DNA of 25,518 nucleotides from the NCBI GenBank assembly GCA_043381765.1, contig JBHJMP010001042.1, positions 1-25,518 on the forward strand, written 5' to 3'. The stretch is from Collodictyon triciliatum (taxonomy: Eukaryota; CRuMs). The notes below the pieces were generated by a model. The model had not been told where the DNA came from, did not search any database, and worked only from the letters and a program-made list of their open reading frames with translations. The first letter of the stretch is position 1. Each line of letters begins with the position of its first letter. Positions 9,001 to 20,609 of the stretch are shown one piece after another. Both the position numbers and the translations under genes were made by a program.

Positions 9001-12000
9001 GACGAAAGGTTAAATGCAGGTATACTTTAAGCCTAAATGTCATTTTACTCTCTCGGTAGTGAAACAATCATTTAGTTTTCTTTCGTTTTTCTCTCGTTTT
9101 CTCCTAAACTATAACATGTGTGTCTAAATGTTTGAGTACAACCATGCTCTTAAAGGGATTTTTTTTTGAAGGAATGTGGCTTTCATAGTGCACCGAATTT
9201 TCTTTTTCTGTTTTTCTCTTAATTTTTTTTCCACAATTTTTCTTCCCACTTAAATATTTGGTCCTAATTTTTATTTTGATGGGGAACAGAACAGACCATC
9301 CGTGTAAAATCACAAGAGGTTGCTGTGTTGCAACAAAGATGCGAATTCCTACAACACGAATTAGAAGAAGCTTATGGAAGAATTAGAATGTATTATCTAC
9401 GATATGCACCATCGATCACGATTAAATTTTATCTTGTTGTGATTTATTAATTTGTTTATCAAAATTACATACCCTAATGCAGCCACGAACGCGAGCGTGA
9501 CAAAGCACTGGAAAATGTCGAGGACGAAAAAAACAACATCAAAATACTGGAGCAACAAATTCGGTATTTTTTTTTAATATTGACTAACTGTTGAATCAAA
9601 TAAAGGGAAAAAAATATTGACTAATTGTAGCCTCACTTTTTATGTTTCTATCCAAAAATATTTAAAATATGGTATTTATATGCATAATCTACTCACCCAG
9701 ACAGAAACTGCGCAATGATATATATCTTCAATAAATCTCATAGAATTATTAATTGCTTTCAATGTCCTTGTAGCGAGTTGATGATTGCTAATAGAAATAG
9801 TAATCTACACTCCCAAACGATAGCTAAGGATCTGGGTGATTCCTTCATTATATTGATATTTTTCCATTTACTTTGATCAAAATGGGTAGAAGATGATTCC
9901 TTCATATGAAACAAAATTCAAGAAAAATAATATTGACCCAAAACTAATCCCAATAATTACTCCGTAACAAAACAGAGCAGGCTCTAATAAGATATCATCA
10001 AATGGAAAAAGACATGGCCAGATTACGGTCGAACGAAGGCAAATTTGATAGAGTAAGAGTGGAGGCGATTCCACAATTTTACATACTCTGATATTGTGGT
10101 AGTAATATATGGTTTAAAGTCTATATTACCTTTTCCTAGGCACCTTTCCTTTTTTTTTTCTTCCGTTTTTTTTTCTTTTTTTATAATCACTCACCTGAAC
10201 AACAATTAAAATTATCCACAGGGAAGAGACGAAGATGATGAGTCCCCACGCGACAATCAGCCGGTAAGAGTGAATGACTACACAACCATCGTCTTACCCC
10301 CAAAAAAAAAGTTACTATTTTCAAGGTTGATTAGGATTTGCCATCTTTCAAAAAGCTACTTATTTCTAGTTTTGTGTAACTATTAGGATGAAAAAGAACT
10401 TCTACTCAAAGCCCAGAATGTATTACTACATATGGGGAAGGTAATATTGGCCATCGTCCTCTAAGATGATTTGTCAACTTGAACATGTTTGGAGGATATA
10501 CTATTTATGTGGGAAAGCTCGTAGAATCCTATAACTGATGAAATCATACAATAATTGTGCAATACGATGAGTTGGGTAAGTAAATCATTAACCTACACAT
10601 TTTAATTGAATTTCTATTTGTTTCTTAGGCAAGAGACGACTCTGATGCTGGTTCAAACTCTGACTCTTCGAGGTCTGGACTCTCAAAGGTAATAATAAAC
10701 ATAATAATAAACATAATAATAATAATAAACATAATAATAATAAACATAATAATAATAAACATAATAATAATAATAAACATAATAATAATAATAAACATAA
10801 TAATAATAATAAACATAATAATAATAAACATAATAATAATAAACATAATACTAATAAACATAATAATAATAAACATAATAAATAGACAAAAAATAAGTTA
10901 TGGGTTTATTTGATGTAGCTTTATATTAAAAGCAATGAATTGACTGGCTCAAAAACTGAAAGGACCATCATGCAATCGATCGATTAATCCAATTATATGT
11001 AAAATCCTCAGGCTGGCTCAAAGAAGAAAAAGAAACCTACTCCCATACAAGTGAAGAAAGGTTTTTATCTTATAACACATGCTTCTGTTCATCATATCTC
11101 TTTGAATCCAAATCTACGTAAAGCCAACACTAGTCAATTTTACACAGGCGGGAAAACGTCGAGTGGCAAAAAGGATGATGGGGCATCAAGTCCTATTGTC
11201 GAAGAAATTCAAGCAAGACTCAGCAAACTTCAGCCAGGACTACCTATAGACGGTTCGTGTACACATTTTTTTATCACATAGCGAGATATATTCTTTATAA
11301 TTTTATTCCATGAATATACGTGATTCATTATGGATTTCCGTCAGACATATTTAGTTTACTCTAATATCACGCCCGTATTCTATTGTTCAAAGTATTAGAT
11401 AGTCTGTCAAATTTTATCATGTCTTAGGTTCTAGTGACATAGGCAAGAAAATCACCATGATTCTAGAGCGACTAGCCTCACTGGAGGCTGCGGCCGGGAA
11501 AAAATCAATGGACAACCTCCCAGAAAACGTAAAATTTTGATATAATCTTATAGGAAAAGAGATACCGGATGTATTTTTTTTTTAACTTTATGATGATTGC
11601 TGCTCTCATTAATTGTACGGTCCATTTGTTATATTTTACATCAAACAGGCAACATCGATTTTCTAACTTTTCTTTCATCTTTTTTTTTTTTTTTTTAAAA
11701 AAAAGGGGCAGAAACCAAACACTTTAACGAACGCAAAAAGATATATACCTTATTTGGATGATATTGATAGAGACCCTGCCTTCGTCAAAAGGGCAATTAG
11801 GTTACACAAAGTTCCTATCAGCTATAATTCGCTATTGATTATTTCACGATTTTGAAAATCTTAATTTACCAAAATGAAAATCTACATAACCTTGAATTCA
11901 AATATGCCACACATACCCTGTTCATTAGAGGGGTTGAATGGTTAGGGATAATGATAGAGTCTATATATGATGAGAAAATATTCAGTGACGTGGCAGATCT

Positions 12001-14736
12001 TAGTCAAGGTGATTTTGTGACACCTGTCCTTTCATCCTTTCTTAGTTGATTTATCTCAAAGTAAGACTAGTATACTGATGATTCCAACTATAAAAACTTT
12101 CGGCAAATTCGAATACCAAATTACGGGTATAGGACTTGAAGTAGATTTCCTCCCGAATTTCGTCATAGGGTGGTCTCTCCAAAAAAAGGGCAACAAAAAA
12201 CTTGCGCGACAGGTACACTTTTTTTTCAACATATTTTTTAACCCGTAGATTTTTTTGATACAGCCTAATTTGAAAAACCTGGCAACTCTCATTTTACAAA
12301 ATCACCATCATACAAGATTTCTAATAACAAACAACCGAGTTAACAAGCAATTGAGTTAAAAATAATATCTTTTTTACAGTTTATCTGGGATATCTATGCC
12401 AGCGCAAAAAAGTTCAGAAGGGACAACCTTGCAACTTACTTTTTTGCAGAGTTCCTTGAGGAGCGGATGGATGTTGAAGAACTCACTTTTTTCCTGTAAT
12501 GGGCTTCCTTTATTGTGGAATTGTTTTGAATATCTGATAACTTTATGCCATTTCCCATAAAGTGAATACAGCTAGAATAGTCCCACATTAGTGTTGTTTA
12601 TTCATTTAGAATATTGAAGCAACATCACTTTCTTTAACTAGGCGCTGTCGACAAATACTTCAAAACAAAAAATTTTCCACGCTTGGAAAGCAGAAAGAAA
12701 AAGTGAATTTGACCACATGACAATACACGTCTTTTTATACATAATTTATTTATTTTTTATTAACATCATGTACTTCATGAATCTTAATAATTGCACTTGC
12801 CCATTTAAATAGGCCGAGGCAACATTCGTTGAGCCCATTCGCATCACGGTACATCATTGTAAAGGTAGGTTTATATCACAGTAAAATTGCAACTAGGGAA
12901 CATATATCTGCCATACATTATTCCACTGATATTCATCTTTAGGAGCTCTGCAATCCATTCTAAGGCACAGAAATGACGAATACATCCAAGGGATAATATT
13001 TAAAGCTCAAAATTATGCAACTATGCCTAGCTCTACGACAGGAAAAACCAATATACCGGCAACCCCTCAAGCAAACCAACAAGCTCGTCAGATTATCATT
13101 ATTTATCTATTTTTCAAAAACAAACAAACAAGACATGAATAGAAAGAGAATAGCAGAAAATATGTTATGTATTCATAAAAAAAATAAAGGGACTAAATTC
13201 CAAAAACCTTTTATAAATTAGACTTCCAATTGAAACGATATCATTTCTATTCACTAGAGTTCCGAACTCGGAGAGTATCAACTCAGTCGATGGGAATGCA
13301 AGGGTCGTCGACAGTAGAGCTATATGAGGTCTTGAAACTTCTGATGGATGAATTTCAGTCACAAAGGGCAGAAAACTTAGAAAAGGTTTTATCCTCAGAA
13401 TGGCGGCTCTTATTATTTGCGTATTTGTTGCTAATGGGATACCTGAAGCTCATCGAGTTCTCTCTCAGCCGTTTGCTAAAAATGAAATAACATAAAAAAT
13501 AATACAAAATTGCCCCGTCATCCTTCCTCGCCTATTTGATTCCAATCATTCGAGTCTATCTTAGTTTTGAGCTTGCATGTTAAAACAATTGACTGAGTGC
13601 ATGCCACCTATTAGTCTACATCTTTTTTTCGGAGTATGGATACGGATTCTGATGGTGTTCTGACCGAGGCCGAGTTTCGGGCTATTTGCACTCAGATGTA
13701 TCCATTTATTACGCAGCGCGAGGTAGCATTGTTACGTACTCCATTTTGTTAATTCTTCCATTCAATTTTATGCAATTTACGTAATGCATATAAACTCAAA
13801 AATTTCCTTAATGCAGCGCCATAAGTTAATGATTAATCATGTTGCTGACTCTCGTGTTAATGTTTCATTTAGGCCTTCAAAATATTTAGCAACGCAGTGT
13901 GCGCAGCTGGGAAAGATGGATTGGACTTGGACCATCTAACGCAACTTCCCGCAAAGCAGTTCTTTCATATACGACAGCACCTGTTCACCGTCCCTATCAT
14001 TGAGCTTGGATTGGAGTCGAAGGAAGTACGTGAATGTCCTTCTTTCTCCGAAACATACCCGAATGATTGTCTTTTTTTTCTTTTTTAAGAAAACAACAAC
14101 AACAACAAGTATATATCAAACTATGAATCATTCAACGTAGCTGCAGGAGCTGCCTCAAGTCCTTAGCCTTCGGTGGCAACAGTTGGCTCCTATGTGGGGG
14201 ATGATTTCCTCGCAGTACCCAGAAAGTGACCCGGCCATGTCCATTCGGGTGGAAGACGGAGTTAACCAAATGCAGAGCGTATGTTATGAATTTGTATTTT
14301 TTTCTCTTGTGCAATTTGACTGAAAGCAAAAACTATTTACTTTGTCAGTTTTACTTTATCATTTTCTGTAAAGATATGAATACCAAACTTGTATGTAGGA
14401 CATGAAGCACTCTCGATATGAAAGCGCTATTCAAACTTATCGAGCGATTATCGTCAATATCTTGACATTCCTTAATTCCAATCAACACAGTAGGGCTCTC
14501 ATTATTATTACTATTATTATTCTTGAATTCTCACTTTTGTCACTGTGTAGGGTGTATGAAGCATTTATGATAAATCAAAGCTAACTTTTAAAAGTCCATC
14601 CTGCTAATATCGCCTTCTATCTTTTCGCATAGTCGATTCCGTCAAATGGGAGAATCTTGGGCTCGAATTGGAAGCGTCCTTTTCTCTGATTAAACACCGC
14701 GCGTCACCAGCCCAGACACAGAGCCCTGCCTCATGA
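6010..14736 (+). CDS. intron-rich coiled-coil and EF-hand protein, 29 visible exons, function unassigned
   Basis: Exon 1 (6010-7146, 379 codons) encodes a disordered Gln/Ser/Pro-rich region. After the gap the exons end at 7728, 8121, 8426, 8740, 9019, 9389, 9563, 9835, 10052, 10263, 10440, 10688, 11060, 11252, 11528, 11800, 12008, 12212, 12495, 12702, 12864, 13086, 13385, 13722, 14025, 14278, 14489 and 14736 (TGA). Their starts are 7693 (edge of gap), 8026, 8322, 8588, 8836, 9290, 9483, 9774, 9976, 10222, 10387, 10629, 11012, 11148, 11428, 11712, 11929, 12046, 12380, 12642, 12813, 12943, 13258, 13615, 13873, 14141, 14399 and 14633. Every junction is GT-AG and phase-consistent. The visible total is about 1290 aa. 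Exons at 8588-10052 form coiled coil; 10222-11060 are acidic then lysine-rich; 11712-12702 are globular. A canonical EF-hand loop (DTDSDGVLTEAE) lies in 13615-13722, with a degenerate partner next (GKDGLDLDHL). I do not recognise the family. A cytoskeletal or ciliary calcium-responsive role is only a guess. Linking exon 1 across the gap is inferred from strand, phase and lack of another promoter or stop. Confidence 0.78.
7216..7690. other. assembly gap of 475 N
   Basis: All bases are N. The gap lies in the intron after exon 1 of the EF-hand gene and runs up to a partial exon (7693-7728, ending CAATCG|GTATGG). At least the 5' part of that exon, and possibly whole exons, are hidden. Confidence 0.99.
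10689..10882 (+). repeat. AT-rich minisatellite (AATAATAAACAT-type) in an intron
   Basis: About 190 bp of interrupted AAT triplets separated by AAACAT spacers, with units of roughly 9, 12 and 15 bp. It begins at the 5' splice site of the intron following exon 13 (GTAATAATAAACAT), so the donor is part of the array. Confidence 0.9.
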
Positions 14737-15832
14737 TTTTTGAGTATTTATAAACCGTACAAAAAGCGACATGGCGGTTCGCCTTCACACGAGGATTCAA
14801 GTTTCAACACAAATCACCCCGCCAACTTACTACAGTCCAGTCCCCACACTAAGATGCAGAAAGGAAGAAAGAAAAAAACAAGGGAGATATATAAACAAAC
14901 TATGAAGTGTAATGTCAAATCGAACCGAATGAGCCACCCAGGGCTCACCTACTTGTCACCGTTCCTCATCGGTGGCTGTGTGTTTTGTCCATAATGAACC
15001 GTCCAACAAGACCCTCGAATCCAGACCCCATGGCCTCCCATTCGGTGCTCAGAAAATCACCAATTCCAGTTCTGTATGGTGAGCGCTTCTGGATGACCCA
15101 CGACTTGGGAGTCTTTCTGTATTTAGAAGTGGAAAAGTTCCAGAATTTTCTTTACAAATATAGAGCCCTTATCCAATTCAGGATAAATTCGACATTAAGA
15201 ACTTGTTTCTCGCATTATTCCAGGAATTTTGTGGGGCATCGAACATTCTTTTCCAAAAATAGAAACCTGGTTCCACCACCAGCTAAAGTTTAGATATCTA
15301 TAGAGGACAGTAGCAACTTTGCTAAAGCTATTTTTTACATAAATGGAAGGGCACCTCGTGCACTACAGTTCTTTTGCTGGAAATTCTTTCTGTCTTTTTC
15401 AAGGCGCGTGTTCCTACATATATTACAGGGAGGCTTCAACAATTTGTTCATGGGCTGGAAAGAAGCAAAACACCAAAGAAAACCAGACACTGGGAAAGCG
15501 CAGCCGTGCATTTGGCGCTCGGTCTAGCAATGAGGGGGCTGCATAACAACAGAAGCAAAAGGAAGCTCGTAAGCACCCGAGTGCGAGGGAGAGCAAACAA
15601 ACACAAACCGACAAACAAATCTGAAAGCCTAAACCAAACCTGAGTAGCACAAAATCATGCAGTAGTATATGTATAAAAAGAAGATAACAAAGAATCCCGC
15701 CACCCACCTCCACACTCGTTCGCGCGCTCCTGTGTCCCATTTCTGCAAGTGTCGCGCATTGCACTCAACATCCTCCACCGCCTCACAGCAGCAACAGAAC
15801 AAACCCCAACCACAAACACACGGCAAGCAGAG
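14737..15832. other. intergenic region, no supported gene
   Basis: This holds the 3' flank of the EF-hand gene and the upstream region of the next gene. A 102-codon open frame at 14985-15293 and short frames near 15343-15643 have no recognisable domain or supporting splice structure. The last 150 bp (CCACCTCCACACTCG and following, C-rich on the + strand) look like promoter and leader of the gene at 15833. Confidence 0.5.
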
Positions 15833-17559
15833 ATGTCAGGCGACTACACAATCTTTGGACTGGGCACAACCGGCGAATACTCCTTTGCCCTGCAGCCGCA
15901 CCAACACGCTTTCATCGCCCCTGCACCGACAAGCCTGCTGCCTCTCAAGCAAACTGTCCCGGCCGCCCCGAGTGCAGGCAAGAAGCACAAGGCCGCCTCC
16001 CGCAGATCCGAGAAGCCTGATTCATCCTCTGCAGTCGGTGCCGGTGGCAAGAAGAAGTCTTCTTCGGCGGCTTTGCCAGGCTCGTCCCCAACCGCCTCGA
16101 GTGTTCCCGAAATAGCCAGCTGCTCGCGCGTCCGCCCAGACAAGATCGGTGAGTGCTTATGGTTTTAAGCGCGCTTCATTCCGTTACGCTGCTCTGCTGA
16201 ACATAGCTCTCTTCTTTCCTTTCACTAACTCTTTCAGGCCTCACACTGAGCCAGCTGCTTTCACCACTTAGTTTTCCTCACTCTGGGGTTTCATATTTTT
16301 TTTTTTCCTGTTTAGAATTTGCGCTCAGCTTCCGACGCTACCTTGAGAAGGTCAGCCACGACCCTCGCCGAAACAACAAAAACTCGCTGCAGAAGATATA
16401 CGAGGAATGGATCGCTGCCCTCGCTTCGCAGCCGCTCTTGACATACTCTGAGAGTTTGTTTGCCATGTATCTCTGCGGCGTGATCAAAGTCGTGAGTGAA
16501 TTTCCATTTCCCAACTGTCCACACCAATATCCTCTGCCCCTCGGACTTGCACCCTGCAGCAACTGCAACTGGCAGTAACCCGACTAACACCACTAACCTG
16601 ACATGCAGCACAAGAATGGCGACGTGACATACAAAAACATGTACACAACACCCGACATTGTTGCGGGCAACTTTGCCAAGGTTGTACCTGCCGAGCAGCA
16701 CGCCGAGCTGACGAACGTCCTGTACCGAGCAATCCTCCGCCTGGGCTCGCAGCCAGCGACCCTGGTCAACATCCGCCAGCAGATTGCCGAAATGCTTGGC
16801 ACAAAGAAGCTCTCGGACACGGACTGGCGGAACCTGACAAACGTCCTGAACTGGTCGGATGACTTTTTCAGCCACACGCTTCTACTTGATGGTGTCATCA
16901 CCCAAATCCACGCAATCAACACGGTCCACCACCACAACTCGTACGACCTCCACATGCGGGAGCTGGTCAAGGACTCTTCAACCCTGGCTACCGTTCACGA
17001 GAAGCCGACATCTGTCCTGTCTAATGTGCCCATCTCTATCATGCCGAAGCCGCAGCCCCCGCCTGCTTCTAAGCAACACATGCCCACTCTTGTCCTTCAG
17101 ACAGACTACCACGCATCGCCGGCCGTTTATGGAGCACCATCGCTGCAATCGGCGCAGGAAAGCAGCAGCGGCTTCGACGGATTTTATCCTCCCATAGCAG
17201 CGTCTTTTGTCGACTCGCTGAGCGATGACGATACCAGCTATCTCTCTCTGGACGAGACCAACCATGCGGCCACCCCAACCCTATCTCCTCGCAGTCAGGA
17301 CTCCCAATATCCACTCGCTCTCTGTTTCGAGCATCCCGTGCCCGAATACTATTCCAACGGCTCAACACTGTCCCTGCAGGGGCTCACCAGCCGGCAACAG
17401 CAGGACAACTTATGGTCGACCACCCCCTCAATTTATCCGCAGTCTCTTTGGTCGATACAGCCGTCTATCTGGGCGGACCAGACAGTCCAACCAGAAACGC
17501 TGGGCAATCCAATAGCGAGCCTGTTCAGTTTGCCTCACATATTCAATCGCCCATGGTGA
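15833..17559 (+). CDS. unrecognised 480-aa protein, three exons
   Basis: Exons are 15833-16148 (phase 1, ATCG|GTGAGT), 16316-16491 (GTC|GTGAGT) and 16609-17559 (TGA). All junctions are clean GT-AG and in phase. The N-terminal ~105 residues are low complexity: an opening MSGDYTIFGLGTTGEY, then a Lys/Ser/Ala-rich basic segment resembling a nuclear localisation signal (KKKSSSAALPG). Residues about 106-270 are the only clearly folded part: helical, with LSFRRYLEKV, LQKIYEEWIAALA, then a charged segment ending near NTVHHHNSYDLH. The rest is Pro/Ser/Gln-rich and probably disordered. No catalytic motif or membrane segment is visible. The layout of one small helical domain within disordered flanks is often seen in regulatory or nuclear proteins, but that is a guess. 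The composition is GC-rich like MVP. The C-terminal end could change if an unseen intron lies near 17540. Confidence 0.75.
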
Positions 17560-18477
17560 ATGCCTTGCCGTACAGACGGACCTTCCGCACTGCATCGTTC
17601 AGCCTGCTCCCGTGGTCATCAAATCTATTCCCTCCACCTTTTCTACTCTCCTGTTCCGGTAGCTTTGCGATGAGGCTGTGTCTATTCACCACTCGGCCAG
17701 AGTGCCTCCCAAGCCTTGCTCCATCGCCCAACTAATTCGGTTGCCTTCACATGTTGCACACCCGCAGCAGAAGTCAGCCAGCCGAGGTACTTACATGAAG
17801 TCGGCAACACCTCTCCTCATTTTGTTTCTCCTGTCCTCTCCTTTCACATCTTAATCTCTCCGCCATCAAAAGAAGGCAAGTTCCGTTCGTGTCTACACCC
17901 CTTCAGTATATCTCTCTCCAAACCGCATGGTGCTCGTTTTCCCTTCCCACACCACACCTCTTCCTCTGAGTCCATCCAGGAACCTTGAATAAACACAACG
18001 CGCTGCAGCTCATCTAATCCTTGCGTCAGGGGATTTATGTTTGATTGCTCGTGCAATTTGGAAATCCTCAGCTTCAAGTTACCAGTTAGTCTCACGGACG
18101 TCAAGCAAGAACCACCGCCTCATACAATTTTTTTTTTTTATTCACGACAGACTTAGCTGTTGGCGCCCATGCCAACAATCAACCACCGCCTCATACAATA
18201 AGGTTAAATCATTTTTCCTTTCCTGCACCTAACTCAGCACCGTCCTTCGAGTCGCGCGGACATGTCATTTCTTCTCGCATTGGTGGCACAAGCTGATATA
18301 TGAGAGAATGACATACTATTCTATTTTTTTTCCTATTTTTTCTTTTAGTCTAAATATAGGTGTATTATTGTTTTATGGATGGTTGATTAATTGAAGCAAA
18401 CAAAAGTGCTAAAAAGAAAAGTGCTTGCTGGTACAATCCAACATGCTCATTAAAGTTTAAAGTTTTTTTTTTTTTGA
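17560..18477. other. convergent intergenic region with polyadenylation signals
   Basis: This lies between the stop of the 480-aa gene and the stop of the sulfotransferase gene on the opposite strand. An AATAAA at 17988-17993 could serve the + gene. A TTTATT at 18137-18142 (AATAAA on the minus strand) could serve the sulfotransferase. I found no credible exon; the moderately GC-rich first 400 bp are probably 3'UTR. Confidence 0.5.
18110..18199 (+). repeat. 19-bp direct repeat, two copies
   Basis: AACCACCGCCTCATACAAT occurs at 18110-18128 and again at 18181-18199, 71 bp apart, with no mismatch. The intervening sequence is a T run plus an unrelated stretch. Confidence 0.85.
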
Positions 18478-20487
18478 TTAGGCCCTTGTTGCAGTGGCGT
18501 TCTTGAATTTATGAAGGTATCCGCGTCGATGGAAATCGGGTAAAGGGATTGGAGGATACAACCTCTGGTTTTTGCAAGCACGTTTTTTGCGTTCGAAAAA
18601 GGTGAGGGCGAAAGAATATAAGTCCATGTCCAGCGAGTTAATTCTTTGAAACAATTTAATGTCACGATTGCGAAGGGTGTTCACCTTATTTGGTGTCACA
18701 CTAAGCTTTGGAGCCTTGCTATTGTATTTCTGAAAAAAATAGTTAATTATTCAAGTAGAATAACCTCCCCCCCCCCCCCCCCCCCCTTCCCCCTTCCCCC
18801 TTCCCCCTTCAATATTTGTCTATATACCAAATAGTTTGAGCGATATATCAGCGTTCTGACGTATACATAGAGTAAAAGAGATATGGGTAAAAAAGAAATT
18901 GAAAATAAAAAAAATCACCTGCTTGAAAAATGACGGAAATATCCTTGTCAGCATATTTATTGTCTCTTCGAACTGCTCTGTGATTCCAACAAGTGAATAT
19001 GAAAATGCGAGTCGCACCTTTGCGATATACAACGAAGAGCGATCCATTCGGAGGCATTCATCCTGAACTCCACACAAGTATCTCACTTCCGTATTGTTTT
19101 GGTATAAATCCAACACTTCTGTAACAGTCAAGTTACAGGAAACGATTCCTTGTTGACAATCGAAGTTATACAGGGAAATCATTCTGTCCAAAGGATGACG
19201 AAGTACGTTGAAATAAGCTATATCCCCCCGTCTCGACGAGGTTGTTCGGGTATTGTACTGGAGATAGTCGTAGAAAAAAGTATGCGTGTCAAAGACCGCA
19301 GGTCGGGTTTGATTCATCATCTGAGATGCACGGTACAGTCTTTCAGCACGGCTTGGGATTGGTACATACGGATTCTTCTGTGGATGTCCTGTCATGTACT
19401 TGTGGTTGTATGAAATGGTACCATATCGCTTTTCCGTCAGAGAGCAGTAAAGTGCAGGCTTTCCGTTTTTTGCCATGTCACGCATATACTTGCACTTTCT
19501 GGCATTTTGCCTAATGTAAACCTGCATCGATTTTGAACCGCTTCTTGGAAGGCGGTTGTAGAAGATGATTTTGGGCTTTTCTGGGGGGCATTGGTCGGCT
19601 TGACTTAGAAGCATTTGGTCTGTGAACCGCAAATGAGGAAGTGGGTGAACAAGAACCTCACGAGCGACCCAGTCAAAGAGAGGAGGAATTCCGAGCTTTT
19701 CGGCCATTTCGAACATTTTTTTGCGTCTCTCTTGCTTTTCTATCTCTTTCTTTTGACTTATTTCAATCATCTCGGGTATCAAAGGTCGCAATCGCCTCTT
19801 TTGTTTGTTATTTTTCCTCTCGCCGATTTGATGCTCAGTTCTGTTTGGTCGCAAATTGTTGTTTCCATGGTTTTGTCTTCTTTCACCGATACCTTCAAGA
19901 TTGTTCATGCCCTCATCGACATCGACATCATCATCATCATCATCAAAGTCATTATCTCCAGTATCATCATTTTCCAATTTTCCATCTATAGATCCTTTTT
20001 TCAAATCAAACTCAGGCTCTTTGAAGTCTAGATCAAGGACACCCTGGTCATCAAAATTATTTGGCAGGGGTGGGTTTCGATTGTCGTTGATTGGATTCTT
20101 TCTGATATTCATTCCCTCCTTGTGATCTTTTACTTGCCTACGTTTCTTTAATCTGTTTTGATGTTGTTCGGGTTGGATAATACTTTCTTCTTGAGGTACA
20201 TCATTCAACATTGCCCGAACAAAACCCTTATTCTGTGGTATAAATGCCTTGTTTAAAGCCTTTTGGTTACGATTTTGTAGATCGGTACCGCAAGGACTAA
20301 CTTCAGCAATACCACAATCATCATTTTTTTCTGAATCGATGACTTCATTATCCCTGAGTGTTTCTTCCCTAACATAAGTACCGACCAGGTCGCCCGTTGC
20401 GCCTCCAGAGTTAGCCCGAGGAGATGACAGGGAACATGAAAGCGCGAATATGATACATAGGAAAGTAAGGATATGCCTTTGTTGCAT
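18478..20487 (-). CDS. uronyl / heparan sulfate 2-O-sulfotransferase-like protein, two exons, 606 aa
   Basis: Exon 1 is 20487-18919 (AAGCAG|GTGATT) and exon 2 is 18729-18478 (acceptor TTTTTTTCAG, TAA); the join is phase 0. A hydrophobic N-terminus (HILTFLCIIFALSC) is a signal anchor or signal peptide for the secretory pathway. Residues about 25-300 are a long charged stem with an Asp run. The catalytic domain starts near residue 308: a PAPS 5'-phosphosulfate loop FYNRLPRSGSKSM (about 310-322), a THTFFYDY segment aligning with the HxH catalytic region of HS2ST, and a 3'-phosphate-binding FNVLRHPLDRMISLY (about 424-438). YLCGVQDEC and LVGITEQFEETINML then match the HS2ST/UST C-terminal half. 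Exon 2 supplies the last helix (IKLFQRINSLDMDLYSFAL), confirming the splice. Enzymes of this family transfer sulfate from PAPS to uronic acid 2-OH in the Golgi; the substrate here is unknown. Only the second His of the HS2ST HxH pair appears to be present (DTH). Confidence 0.88.
18764..18810 (-). repeat. poly-G and (GGGGGAA)3 tract in sulfotransferase intron
   Basis: On the + strand a run of 20 C (18767-18786) is followed by three TTCCCCC heptamers. Within the sense transcript of the sulfotransferase gene this is three G5 blocks plus a G20 run, about 35-80 nt upstream of the 3' splice site in a 189-nt intron (18918-18730). Such G blocks can form quadruplexes. Confidence 0.9.
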
Positions 20488-20609
20488 CACAAGTCGTCCG
20501 TTCCCCTAAATCTAATTATGATAAGCACATATGTTACGTATTCATTTAAGATAAAAAATAAATAAATTTATAAATAAATAAAATGATGGTATATTTATCT
20601 GTTTAGTTA

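Noticed and set aside
10625-10876. Minus-strand frame of Ile/Met/Phe repeats resembling a membrane protein
   Set aside because: It is just translation of the AT-rich minisatellite inside an intron.
14985-15293. 102-codon frame between the EF-hand and 480-aa genes
   Set aside because: There is no domain, splice support or codon signature; it is consistent with chance in a 1.1-kb spacer.
18820-18918. Uninterrupted extension of the sulfotransferase frame into the intron
   Set aside because: The GTGATT donor at 18918 and the exon at 18729-18478 restore the family's C-terminal helix, so the extension is intron.
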